Assembly: GCA_018895675.1 (NCBI GenBank)
Contig: JAHIOG010000012.1
Span: 1 to 6,272, forward strand
DNA: 6,272 nucleotides
Direction: 5' to 3'
Origin: a bacterium
GTDB taxonomy: Bacteria > Fidelibacterota > UBA2242
In this document: positions 1 through 5,327 of the stretch, piece by piece
How positions within the stretch are numbered: the stretch's first letter is position 1
Layout of the letters: every line of letters starts with the position of its first letter
Position numbers and translations under genes: made by a program
Notes under the pieces: generated by a model
The model's database searches: none
What the model was told of the DNA's origin: nothing
What the model saw: only the letters and a program-made list of their open reading frames with translations

Positions 1-83
1 AACGACCTTTAACACTTACTGAACTCAATCAGCTGATCGATAAACTTCATCTTGAGCCTCAACTTCATCGGTTGAATGATTAA
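1..83 (+). CDS. C-terminal fragment of an unidentified protein (cut by left window edge)
   Basis: A reading frame starting with the codon at 3-5 stays open to a TAA at 81-83 and gives 26 residues. The end is amphipathic and Leu/His-rich (LTELNQLIDKL, then LEPQLHRLND), consistent with a C-terminal helix. The codons look like real coding sequence, and the sequence turns AT-rich and non-coding immediately after the stop. I do not recognise the family. A transposase or other mobile-element protein is possible, because a 12-bp sequence that starts at the last base of the stop codon recurs at 1585, but that is inference. Too little is visible to assign a function. Confidence 0.45.
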   Translation, partial: RPLTLTELNQLIDKLHLEPQLHRLND

Positions 84-100
84 CCCTACAACGTAACTTA
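80..100 (+). repeat. Left copy of an imperfect 21-bp direct repeat
   Basis: ACCCTACAACGT (83-94) recurs exactly at 1585-1596. Over 21 bp (80-100 against 1582-1602) 18 positions match. The left copy starts at the stop codon of the gene fragment ending at 83. The two copies bracket the nucleotidyltransferase-PAP2 gene pair. A 12-bp match alone is expected about once by chance in a window this size, so only the extended match makes this worth recording. Confidence 0.35.
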
Positions 101-137
101 CAAATTTATTGCTATATGTCGTTTTATAATTAATAGT

Positions 138-171
138 ACAATATCCCGAAGGGATGTCTTCGACACAATAT
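138..171 (+). repeat. Two adjacent mini-hairpins flanked by ACAATAT direct repeats
   Basis: ATCCC-GAA-GGGAT (143-155) is a 5-bp stem with a 3-nt loop. It is followed directly by TGTC-TTC-GACA (155-165), a second short stem sharing one base. ACAATAT occurs on both sides (138-144 and 165-171). The element lies in the AT-rich leader upstream of the nucleotidyltransferase gene, just downstream of a TATAAT at 125-130 that could be a -10 box but has no convincing -35 partner. It could be a small dispersed intergenic repeat or a leader structure. Neither role is shown. Confidence 0.35.
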
Positions 172-226
172 GAAGTATAAAAAACATTAAGTGACGTAGT
201 AGGGTGAATAAACTAGCGAGATAATC

Positions 227-1000
227 ATGGATGCAATCATAAGCGCAGGCGGCGTTGTCAAAGAGAAGGGTTTGCTCTCCGGTATATTAGCGCCGGGAAC
301 ACGTAAAGCAATGTTGGAGCTGGCCGGAAAACCCATGATTCAATGGGAACTCGATGCCGTTGCCAATGTCGATGCTATCGACGATGTGATCATTATCGGG
401 CTGAATCCGGACGATGGTCTTTATTGTGGACAAAAACAGATCCATTATATTCCCGACGCCGGCGGACTAATTGACAATTTTAAGGCTGGTGCGTCAAAAG
501 TCCTCGAAATTCACCCGGATAGCCAAAGAACATTTTGGTTCAGTAGCGATGTTCCCCTGATCCGCCCGGAAATGATCGAGTGGCTAATTGGCATATCAGA
601 TCAAACGGATCATGACGTGTATTATCCGATTATTGAACAACGGGTTATGAAAAATCGTTATCCCGAATCCAGGCGCACCTATACCCGGCTTAAAGATATG
701 GCGGTTTGCGGCGGTGATTTCGGTATCTTCAAACCCTCTGTTGCAGCAGGCGCACATCCGGCGCTCCCAAAAATTTCCGTAGCCCGCAAAAGCGTAGCAA
801 AACAGGCAGCTCTTGTAGGGATTTGGCCACTGCTAATACTGCTTACCAGACAGATGACTCTCTTGCGAGCTTCGAAATTTATTCGCAAACGTCTCGACCT
901 GGACTTAGCATTCGTAAACTGCCCATACGCTGAAACAGGCATGGATGTGGACAAACCATTTCAGTATGAGATCGTACAAAAAGAATTGGAAACATTATAA
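227..1000 (+). CDS. MobA-like GT-A nucleotidyltransferase (NTP transferase domain protein), substrate unknown
   Basis: This is a 257-aa cytoplasmic protein with a GT-A fold of the MobA-like NTP transferase type (PF12804-like), which moves a nucleotidyl group from an NTP to a phosphorylated acceptor. The N-terminus carries the nucleotide-binding signature IISAGG (4-9) followed by RKAMLELAGKPMIQW (26-40), with Lys27 at the usual catalytic Lys position. SSDVPLI (106-112) supplies the metal-binding Asp108. GMDVDKPFQYEIV (238-250) matches the C-terminal Asp-rich motif that closes such domains. The block around RLKDMAVCGGDFGIF (154-168) and the helical stretch at about 175-225 set it apart from MobA, IspD and GlmU, and I recall similar uncharacterised proteins in Chloroflexi and related groups. 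The ATG at 227 has only a weak purine-rich site (GCGAG) before it. The gene is followed after 3 bp by a PAP2 phosphatase, suggesting a shared pathway in polar-lipid or glycan precursor metabolism (inference). The exact substrate cannot be read from the sequence. Confidence 0.82.
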   Translation: MDAIISAGGVVKEKGLLSGILAPGTRKAMLELAGKPMIQWELDAVANVDAIDDVIIIGLNPDDGLYCGQKQIHYIPDAGGLIDNFKAGASKVLEIHPDSQRTFWFSSDVPLIRPEMIEWLIGISDQTDHDVYYPIIEQRVMKNRYPESRRTYTRLKDMAVCGGDFGIFKPSVAAGAHPALPKISVARKSVAKQAALVGIWPLLILLTRQMTLLRASKFIRKRLDLDLAFVNCPYAETGMDVDKPFQYEIVQKELETL

Positions 1001-1003
1001 TTA

Positions 1004-1528
1004 ATGATAAACTGGCAACGCTTACGGCAGCTTGACCGGGACTGGACAAATCGCATTACTATTGTTGATAAGCGGGGAAAAGTTCGGTCACTTGCTGCGC
1101 TGTTAGCCCGCTCCGGTGACAGTTGGATAATGATGCCGGTTCTTGGGTTTATATGGTGGCGCGGTGATAATTTCTGGAGTCATTGGGGTAAAATATTATT
1201 TTTATCGATTCTCATAACCGGCGCAGTAGTTCAAATCATTAAATGGAGCATCCGCAGGGAACGTCCGGTTGGCAGCTGGGGTGGACTGGTTCGCAAAACC
1301 GATCCCCATTCTTTCCCATCCGGTCATGCCGCTAAAGCGGGACTTTTACTCGGTCTGGGACTATATCTGGGACCGGATGTTTTCCGTTACGTCATTTTGA
1401 TCTATTCACCATTGATGGCGTTTGCCCGCACCCAGATGGGCATTCATTATATTTCCGATGTAATTGCCGGCTTTGGGCTTGGGGTTTTCATGTCAATTAT
1501 CATGATTTTGCGCCTGGTCTGCTTTTAA
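1004..1528 (+). CDS. PAP2 superfamily membrane phosphatase
   Basis: This is a 174-aa integral membrane protein of the PAP2 (type 2 phosphatidic acid phosphatase) superfamily, which hydrolyses lipid phosphates or diphosphates such as phosphatidic acid, phosphatidylglycerol phosphate or undecaprenyl diphosphate. All three catalytic motifs are visible: K80-x6-R87-P88, PSGH at 105-108 (His108), and R142-x5-H148-x3-D152 (His148 is the expected nucleophile, Asp152 its partner). The usual Ser before Arg142 is Ala. Hydrophobic segments lie at about 41-52, 63-80, 109-123, 128-140 and 153-174, consistent with a compact bundle of about five membrane helices. The length is at the short end for the family, so no extra domain is present. 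The start lies 3 bp after the stop of the nucleotidyltransferase gene, so the two are almost certainly cotranscribed and possibly translationally coupled. No strong ribosome-binding site is present. The substrate cannot be assigned from sequence alone. Confidence 0.9.
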   Translation: MINWQRLRQLDRDWTNRITIVDKRGKVRSLAALLARSGDSWIMMPVLGFIWWRGDNFWSHWGKILFLSILITGAVVQIIKWSIRRERPVGSWGGLVRKTDPHSFPSGHAAKAGLLLGLGLYLGPDVFRYVILIYSPLMAFARTQMGIHYISDVIAGFGLGVFMSIIMILRLVCF

Positions 1529-1548
1529 TATTTATACAGGAGCTAACA

Positions 1549-1710
1549 ATGAAGTATCGTAAAAAAGGTTATGGCTGCTTATTTACCCTACAACGTCAGT
1601 TAATAAGTTTTATACCAAATATGGAGTCATTAGAAATTCCTATATACAATTTACTAGCTGCTGGTTGCTGGTTACTGGTTGCTGGTTACTGGATACTGGA
1701 TATTGGATAA
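1549..1710 (+). CDS. Small 53-aa open reading frame ending in a heptamer repeat; possibly a truncated third operon gene
   Basis: AGGAG followed by six bases and ATG AAG is the best ribosome-binding context in the left half of the window, 20 bp after the PAP2 stop codon. This argues for a real translation start. The frame encodes a basic start (MKYRKKGYG) and then ends inside the heptamer tract. The repeat is translated as a hydrophobic tail with a 7-residue period (AGCWLLV, AGYWILD), closing with TAA at 1708-1710. I see no known family. Two readings are possible: a genuine small membrane peptide whose tail was built from repeat sequence, or the 5' stub of a third operon gene that was lost when the repeat elements arrived. 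The second is favoured because the repeat at 1582-1602 already interrupts the frame's character. Confidence 0.35.
   Translation: MKYRKKGYGCLFTLQRQLISFIPNMESLEIPIYNLLAAGCWLLVAGYWILDIG
1582..1602 (+). repeat. Right copy of the imperfect 21-bp direct repeat
   Basis: This is the second copy of the ACCCTACAACGT-containing sequence (exact core 1585-1596), 18 of 21 positions identical to 80-100. It lies inside the small reading frame that begins at 1549. If the pair marks the ends of an inserted or duplicated segment, the cassette would span the nucleotidyltransferase and PAP2 genes. Chance similarity is not excluded. Confidence 0.35.
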
Positions 1711-1732
1711 GAAAAAACAAGTATCAAGTATC
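1661..1732 (+). repeat. Heptamer tandem array with an inverted partner (imperfect hairpin)
   Basis: Seven consecutive 7-bp units run from 1661 to 1709: CTGGTTG, CTGGTTA, CTGGTTG, CTGGTTA, CTGGATA, CTGGATA, TTGGATA. After an A-rich spacer, CAAGTAT occurs twice in tandem (1718-1731). The right block is close to the reverse complement of the left: 1692-1706 can pair with 1718-1732 at 12 of 15 positions plus one G-U, with an 11-nt loop. A further 5-bp repeat (TGATT twice, then TGA) follows at 1733-1745. The tract lies between the PAP2 and mmcQ genes and forms the end of the 53-codon frame. Confidence 0.8.
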
Positions 1733-1800
1733 TGATTTGATTTGAATAATGATCATTTATCATGCAAAAAACTTTTACAATAAAACAAGAAAATGACTAG

Positions 1801-1911
1801 TATAAGGGACTATACACCCATCAGCACAATCATCTGTATCCTGCTCGCCGGGATTACCTGCTCGATCCGCAAACGAAAATTCACTACTACCATCGAGTAA
1901 TAAGGAGTTTT
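1801..1911 (+). pseudogene. Possible decayed coding remnant in frame upstream of mmcQ
   Basis: This stretch is richer in G+C than the repeat region before it. In the same frame as the mmcQ start it reads through without a stop as a plausible protein segment (LYPARRDYLLDPQTKIHYYH and onward). A TAG at 1798-1800 closes the frame upstream. An ATG at 1762 starts 12 codons before that TAG. It is probably not part of the MmcQ protein, because AAGGAG at 1902-1907 precedes the ATG at 1912 and the family begins there. A remnant of the 3' part of an older gene is the simplest reading, but I cannot name the gene. Alternatively it is an untranslated leader. Confidence 0.25.
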
Positions 1912-2259
1912 ATGGACTTTGAAACACTTCGAAATTACTGTCTGGGTAAAAAGGGATCTGCAGAGGGACTTCCCTTTGGACCTGATACGCTGGTATTCAA
2001 AGTGGGAACCAAAATATTCGCTTTAATCGCGCTGGATGAAACGCCTCTGCGAATCAACCTTAAAGGCGATCCCAACGACAATGATATCCTGCGCCAGCAG
2101 TTCCCCGCGGTGATACCGGGCTACCACATGAATAAGCGGCATTGGAATACGGTTATTATTGATGGTCGTTTGCCGGACGATCTGGTTTATGAGCTGGTTG
2201 ATCAGTCGTATGATCTGGTTTTTAAAAGTCTGTCAAAAAAAGAAATGGAACAGATTTAA
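1912..2259 (+). CDS. MmcQ/YjbR family protein
   Basis: This is a 115-aa cytoplasmic protein matching the full length of the MmcQ/YjbR family (CyaY-like fold, PF04237), often annotated as DNA-binding although the biochemical role is not established. Hallmarks in order: the N-terminal helix MDFETLRNYCLGKKG, then LPFGPDTLVFKVGTKIFALI (the family's first strand pair), a Lys/Pro-rich middle (INLKGDP), YHMNKRHWNTVII, and the closing helix LVDQSYDLVFKSL. The start is supported by AAGGAG four bases upstream of the ATG and by alignment with the usual family N-terminus. It appears monocistronic: a repeat-rich region precedes it, and a large inverted repeat follows the stop after 11 bp. There is no evident functional link to the convergent liv genes. 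Confidence 0.93.
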   Translation: MDFETLRNYCLGKKGSAEGLPFGPDTLVFKVGTKIFALIALDETPLRINLKGDPNDNDILRQQFPAVIPGYHMNKRHWNTVIIDGRLPDDLVYELVDQSYDLVFKSLSKKEMEQI

Positions 2260-2270
2260 CGTAGTGGTTT

Positions 2271-2336
2271 ACACCTGTCAGGTTTATTAGATATTTATAC
2301 CCCAGAGTTGATTTTACTATTAAACCTGACAGGTGT
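2271..2336. terminator. Perfect 16-bp inverted repeat between convergent genes; likely bidirectional terminator or repeat element
   Basis: ACACCTGTCAGGTTTA (2271-2286) and its exact reverse complement (2321-2336) form a 16-bp stem with a 34-nt loop. Each arm also contains the near-palindrome ACCTG-T/A-CAGGT, so each arm can fold by itself. It starts 11 bp after the mmcQ stop and lies between mmcQ and livF, whose transcripts converge here. The right arm is followed by TTTTA (T at 2336-2339) rather than a long T tract, and the minus-strand side has only a short run, so classical intrinsic termination would be weak. Related ACCTGTCAGGT inverted repeats are, to my recollection, common between genes in several environmental phyla; this was not searched. 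Confidence 0.6.
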
Positions 2337-2462
2337 TTTAACAGCCCTTTTCAAATTCCAATGTTCAAAATATTGCTTTTTCGAAGAATCATTGTTTGGA
2401 ATCTGGATTTTTAGGATTTGGTATTTAACAAGAAATGGAATGCTACTGCAACAATCTATATA

Positions 2463-3170
2463 TTACCCACCAAGATATGTTTTTTGAATCCGGTTGTCTT
2501 TAATCAATAATTCGGTTGGTCCTTCCAGGATAATTTCACCAATATCGAATACATACGCCCTATCAGCATAATCGAGAGCAATCCTGGCATTCTGCTCTAC
2601 TAATAGGATCGTAGTACCAGTCTTATTTATTTCTTTTAATTTCTCAAAAACATCCTCTATAAAATTCGGAGATAGCCCAATCGATGGTTCATCCAGAAGC
2701 AATAATTTCGGCTTCATCATCAGGGCACGACCGATCGCCAGCATTTGTTGCTCACCACTACTCAATGTCCCGGCTTTCTGTTTTTGACGCTCTTTCAACC
2801 TGGGGAATAGATGAAAGACTTTTTCTAATTCTTCTACTGTTTTGGTTTTATCCTTTCGGATGTAAGCCCCCATTTCCAGGTTTTCCAAGACGGTCATGGT
2901 GGTAAATACACGTCTTCCTTCCGGTACCAGACAGAGCCCTTTGCTTACCAATTGATAAGGTTGAAGGTTATTGACGTTTTCGCCTTGAAATAAAATCTCC
3001 CCTGCATGAGGAGTCAGTAATCCACAAATGGCTTTTAATGTTGTGGATTTACCGGCGCCATTGGGACCGATAAGCGCAACAATTTCACCTTCTTTTACCT
3101 GAAGGGAAATATCATCCAATGCCAGGACCGCGTCGTAATAGACGGTTAGATGTTTGGCTTCAAGCAACAC
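2463..3170 (-). CDS. livF: Branched-chain amino acid ABC transporter, ATP-binding protein LivF
   Basis: This is one of the two ATPase subunits that power an HAAT-type importer for branched-chain or related amino acids. It acts on the cytoplasmic face with LivG, bound to LivH/LivM. With the GTG start the protein is 235 aa, the usual LivF length. Motifs: Walker A GPNGAGKST (35-43), the LivF-type segment LCLVPEGRRVF (79-89), ABC signature LSSGEQQ (136-142), Walker B LLLLDEP (156-162, Glu161) and VEQNA, where Gln193 replaces the H-loop His, a known LivF trait. The GTG at 3170 is chosen because AGGAG lies at 3183-3179, eight bases upstream, and the protein then starts at the conserved LLEAKHLTVYY. 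The in-frame ATG at 3212 would add 14 non-family residues read out of frame from livG. The gene overlaps the livG end by 11 bp, implying coupled translation. Confidence 0.94.
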   Translation of the reverse strand: MLLEAKHLTVYYDAVLALDDISLQVKEGEIVALIGPNGAGKSTTLKAICGLLTPHAGEILFQGENVNNLQPYQLVSKGLCLVPEGRRVFTTMTVLENLEMGAYIRKDKTKTVEELEKVFHLFPRLKERQKQKAGTLSSGEQQMLAIGRALMMKPKLLLLDEPSIGLSPNFIEDVFEKLKEINKTGTTILLVEQNARIALDYADRAYVFDIGEIILEGPTELLIKDNRIQKTYLGG

Positions 3171-3936
3171 CGGTTTTTCTCCTGCCCAGATAAGCTTCGA
3201 TAACCTGTTCATTATTCACAATCTCCGCCGGATTTCCTTCGGCGATCTTCTTCCCATAGTTAAGGACGATGATGTTATCCGATATTCCGGTAACGACATC
3301 CATGTCATGTTCGATAAATAATATCGTTTTTCCGGCTTTCTTCAATTCTCCGATGATTGTCAGAATTTTCATTCGCATATCGGGAAATACCCCGGCTGTC
3401 GGTTCGTCCAATAATAATAAATGGGCATCCGTTGTCAGCGCCCGCGCCAATTCCAACAGTCGCCTCTGACCGTGCGAGAGATTTTCCGCCAGTTCGTCTT
3501 TTTTTTCAAGAAGTCCGACCTGCTTGAGATGCTCTATGCCGCGATCCCGGTTTTCACGTTCTTCCTTTTTCATCGCAGATGATTGGGATACCGCCGCCCA
3601 GAGGCTTTCTCCATGCGGATATTTCATAGCCAAAAGCATATTTTCCATTACCGAAATCTGCGGAAACAAGCGGATATTCTGGAAAGTACGGGCGATTCCT
3701 TCTCGGGCAATCCTGCAGGGAGACAGATGCGTAATCGCCCGGTCGTTATAAAAAATGTCTCCGGACGCCGGTTTTAAAAAGCCGGTAATCATGTTAAATA
3801 CTGTCGTTTTGCCGGCGCCATTGGGACCGATCAATGCGTTAATCGTTCCGGATTGGAGAGACAAATCCAAACTATTCACGGCTCTCAATCCATCAAAATC
3901 CTTCGTCAATCCCCTGATTTCCAGAATACTATTCAT
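3160..3936 (-). CDS. livG: Branched-chain amino acid ABC transporter, ATP-binding protein LivG
   Basis: This is the second ATPase of the importer, 258 aa, full length for LivG. Motifs in order: the A-loop region around DFDGLRAV (13-20), Walker A GPNGAGKT (37-44), Q-loop ARTFQNIRLF (82-91, Gln86), the LivG-specific insertion between the Q-loop and signature (about 105-150), ABC signature LSHGQRR (153-159), Walker B LLLLDEP (173-179), switch His210 in IEHDMDVV, and the C-terminal EAYLG (247-251) typical of LivG. The D-loop region reads AGVFPDMR where LivG proteins usually have AGLNPxE, a minor oddity. The ATG at 3936 is preceded by GAGAG (3946-3942) at 5-nt spacing, at the edge of the octamer array that separates it from livM. 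Its last 11 bp overlap livF. It is cotranscribed with livM and livF. Confidence 0.95.
   Translation of the reverse strand: MNSILEIRGLTKDFDGLRAVNSLDLSLQSGTINALIGPNGAGKTTVFNMITGFLKPASGDIFYNDRAITHLSPCRIAREGIARTFQNIRLFPQISVMENMLLAMKYPHGESLWAAVSQSSAMKKEERENRDRGIEHLKQVGLLEKKDELAENLSHGQRRLLELARALTTDAHLLLLDEPTAGVFPDMRMKILTIIGELKKAGKTILFIEHDMDVVTGISDNIIVLNYGKKIAEGNPAEIVNNEQVIEAYLGRRKTGVA
3179..3183 (-). promoter_or_regulatory. Ribosome-binding site that fixes the livF GTG start
   Basis: The minus strand reads AGGAG, then eight bases (AAAAACCG), then GTG at 3170-3168. The site lies inside the last codons of livG. No comparable site precedes the ATG at 3212, so this site decides in favour of the shorter protein. 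Confidence 0.8.
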
Positions 3937-3948
3937 CCAAGCTCTCTA

Positions 3949-4026
3949 AACTCTCCCAACTCATGAACTCCACAACTCTCAAACTCTCAAACTCCACAAC
4001 TCTCCAACTCCCAAACTCCCCAACTC
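3949..4026 (+). repeat. Octamer array AACTCNNN between livM and livG
   Basis: AACTC occurs at 3949 and then, with exact 8-bp spacing, at 3958, 3966, 3974, 3982, 3990, 3998, 4006, 4014 and 4022. Spacers vary (CAC, TCA, TCC, CCA, CCC, ATG). On the coding strand this reads GAGTTNNN. The livM stop codon (TGA, 4027-4025) is part of the last unit. The array fills nearly the whole 88-bp gap between livM and livG. Its purine-rich coding strand offers many GGAG/GAGAG sequences that could act as ribosome-binding sites. Confidence 0.95.
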
Positions 4027-4894
4027 ATCTAAACCGGTAAACTCCCATCAACCCACGCGGTCGCTTCAGCATTAACAGGATCAGTATCAAGCCATAAATC
4101 ATCTGCCGCAGAGGGGCCGCAACTGAAGACGGCAGACCAATGAATCGCAGCAATTCCGGAAATACAACCAACGTTATAGCTCCAACTACCGATCCCCTGA
4201 TACTCCCCATCCCGCCAAAGATGACCATCAATAAAATTGTTATTGATTCAGTTACCGTAAAACTCGATGGATCGATAAATGTAATGTAATGCCCGTAAAG
4301 ACTTCCGGCAATCCCGGCAAAGAACGCCCCAATCACAAATACGATTAACTTATAGCGAGTCGTATCTTTTCCCAAAGCCTGAGCTGCGGTCTCATCTTCA
4401 CGAATGGAACGTAAAATCCGCCCAAATGGCGAATGCACAATCCGCTGAATAACGAAAATAGTTAAACACACCAGAATGATAACCAACAGTAGATACGCTA
4501 ATATCCCGGATAATTCCCACCCTATTATCGTAAATCCCGGAATGCCCGGCAGCCCCATTGGACCGCGTGTCAGCGATACCCAGTTCTTGGCGATGGAATA
4601 AACAATTACACCCAATCCGAAAGTCGCCAGCGCTAAATAGTCTCCTTTTAATCTGACTGAAGGATAGCCGATTATAATTCCGGAAAATGCGGCAAATAAA
4701 GCCCCAATTACTAATCCTATCCAGGGTGATAAACCAAAATTCAGCGCCAATAGACTCGACGTATAGGCTCCTATGCAGGAGAACGCCGCATGACCCATGG
4801 ATGGCAGCCCGGTAAAACCCACGATCAGATTCAGGCTAAGCGTGAGAATGACGTAAATGCCGGAGATGACTAATATGTGGAGTAGATATTCCAT
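4025..4894 (-). CDS. livM: Branched-chain amino acid ABC transporter permease LivM
   Basis: This is one of the two inner-membrane permease subunits of the HAAT importer, 289 aa, highly hydrophobic with about eight to ten membrane segments. LivM-type landmarks: SLNLIVGFTGLPSMGHAAFSC (about residues 20-40), RLKGDYLALATFG (about 81-93), RGPMGLPGIP (about 110-119), and the cytoplasmic coupling region SPFGRILRSIREDETAAQALG (about 155-175), which contacts the ATPases. SLYGHYITFIDPSSF and IFGGMGSIRGSVVGA lie in the second half. The C-terminus ends in RPRGLMGVYRF as usual. The start at 4894 fits the family N-terminus, but no Shine-Dalgarno sequence precedes it: the upstream 30 bases are the AACTC-type repeat that ends the S23 gene, whose TAA lies only 3 bp away. 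Translation may depend on coupling to that gene. The expected upstream neighbour livH is absent. Confidence 0.95.
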   Translation of the reverse strand: MEYLLHILVISGIYVILTLSLNLIVGFTGLPSMGHAAFSCIGAYTSSLLALNFGLSPWIGLVIGALFAAFSGIIIGYPSVRLKGDYLALATFGLGVIVYSIAKNWVSLTRGPMGLPGIPGFTIIGWELSGILAYLLLVIILVCLTIFVIQRIVHSPFGRILRSIREDETAAQALGKDTTRYKLIVFVIGAFFAGIAGSLYGHYITFIDPSSFTVTESITILLMVIFGGMGSIRGSVVGAITLVVFPELLRFIGLPSSVAAPLRQMIYGLILILLMLKRPRGLMGVYRFR

Positions 4895-4897
4895 TAT

Positions 4898-5299
4898 TTA
4901 GTTTTGGAGTTTTAGAGTTTTAGAGTTTGTGAATTTTAGGGTTTTCAAGTAATTGATGAAGCCTTGGATCATTTTTGAAACTTCTTCAACATTTTTGTAA
5001 AGCGAATTGAAATTTGCCCTAGTGATATGTTTTTGATCCAGGGCGATATAGAGATGTGATTGGAGCTCCGCTGCAGAACCATGCGCTATTCCTAAAAAGT
5101 TGATAAACTCCCTTTTCGTCCTTCTGGCAAACCCTTCTGCAATATTAGCCATAATAGATACAGCGGCTCTTCGAGTCTGATCAACTAAATTATAGTCCCT
5201 TTTATATTGATCGATATTGCAAATGTTATAGATATCTCTAACCAATACCCTTGCCTTTTTCCACGCCTCAATATCCTCAAATCTCTCAATTCTGCCCAT
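4898..5299 (-). CDS. Four-helix-bundle protein, S23/23S rRNA intervening-sequence protein family
   Basis: This 133-aa protein is of the S23/IVP family (PF05635, TIGR02436). Family members include the proteins encoded in intervening sequences of 23S rRNA and relatives of the Avd protein of diversity-generating retroelements. They form antiparallel four-helix bundles, often as pentamers, and are thought to bind nucleic acid; a cellular role is not established. Hallmarks: FEDIEAWKKAR (7-17), LVDQTRRAAVSIMANIAEGFA (38-58), RRTKREFINFLGIAHGSAAEL (59-79) and the last helix EVSKMIQGFINYL. The final 15 residues (KTLKFTNSKTLKLQN) and the stop codon are encoded by octamer repeat units. The ATG is preceded by AGGTG at 5-nt spacing. 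The gene lies where livH would be expected and ends 3 bp before livM, so it looks like an insertion into the liv operon. Confidence 0.93.
   Translation of the reverse strand: MGRIERFEDIEAWKKARVLVRDIYNICNIDQYKRDYNLVDQTRRAAVSIMANIAEGFARRTKREFINFLGIAHGSAAELQSHLYIALDQKHITRANFNSLYKNVEEVSKMIQGFINYLKTLKFTNSKTLKLQN
4899..4943 (-). repeat. Octamer array encoding the C-terminus of the S23 protein (opposite orientation to the other two arrays)
   Basis: On the plus strand six in-phase units start at 4899 (TAGTT), 4907, 4915, 4923 (GAGTT, three exact), 4931 (GAATT) and 4939 (GGGTT), all 8 bp apart. On the coding strand the motif is therefore AACTC, the reverse of the arrays at 3949-4026 and 5328-5418. 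The array overlaps the S23 coding region and its stop codon. Outer units have decayed, while the three central ones are exact. Confidence 0.85.
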
Positions 5300-5327
5300 A
5301 CTAACACCTATTATTTATATCTAAAAA

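Noticed and set aside
125..130. TATAAT as a promoter -10 box for the left operon
   Set aside because: No -35-like hexamer lies at 16-18 bp spacing, and the surrounding sequence is so AT-rich that such words occur by chance.
679..954. Minus-strand 91-codon frame inside the nucleotidyltransferase gene
   Set aside because: It is antisense to a gene with recognisable motifs and has no recognisable features of its own.
1793..1900. 35-codon frame MTSIRDYTPIS with a hydrophobic middle
   Set aside because: It has no convincing ribosome-binding site, is short, and overlaps another frame that looks more protein-like. It cannot be supported.
2353..2402. Weak inverted repeat ATTCCAA/TTGGAAT downstream of the 16-bp inverted repeat
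   Set aside because: The stem is only 7 bp with a 34-nt loop in AT-rich sequence, so chance is sufficient. The rest of 2337-2462 shows no gene or clear signal.
4898..5299. Avd gene of a diversity-generating retroelement
   Set aside because: The protein belongs to the same broad fold family, but there is no reverse transcriptase and no template/variable repeat pair in the window. The sequence fits the S23/IVP branch better.
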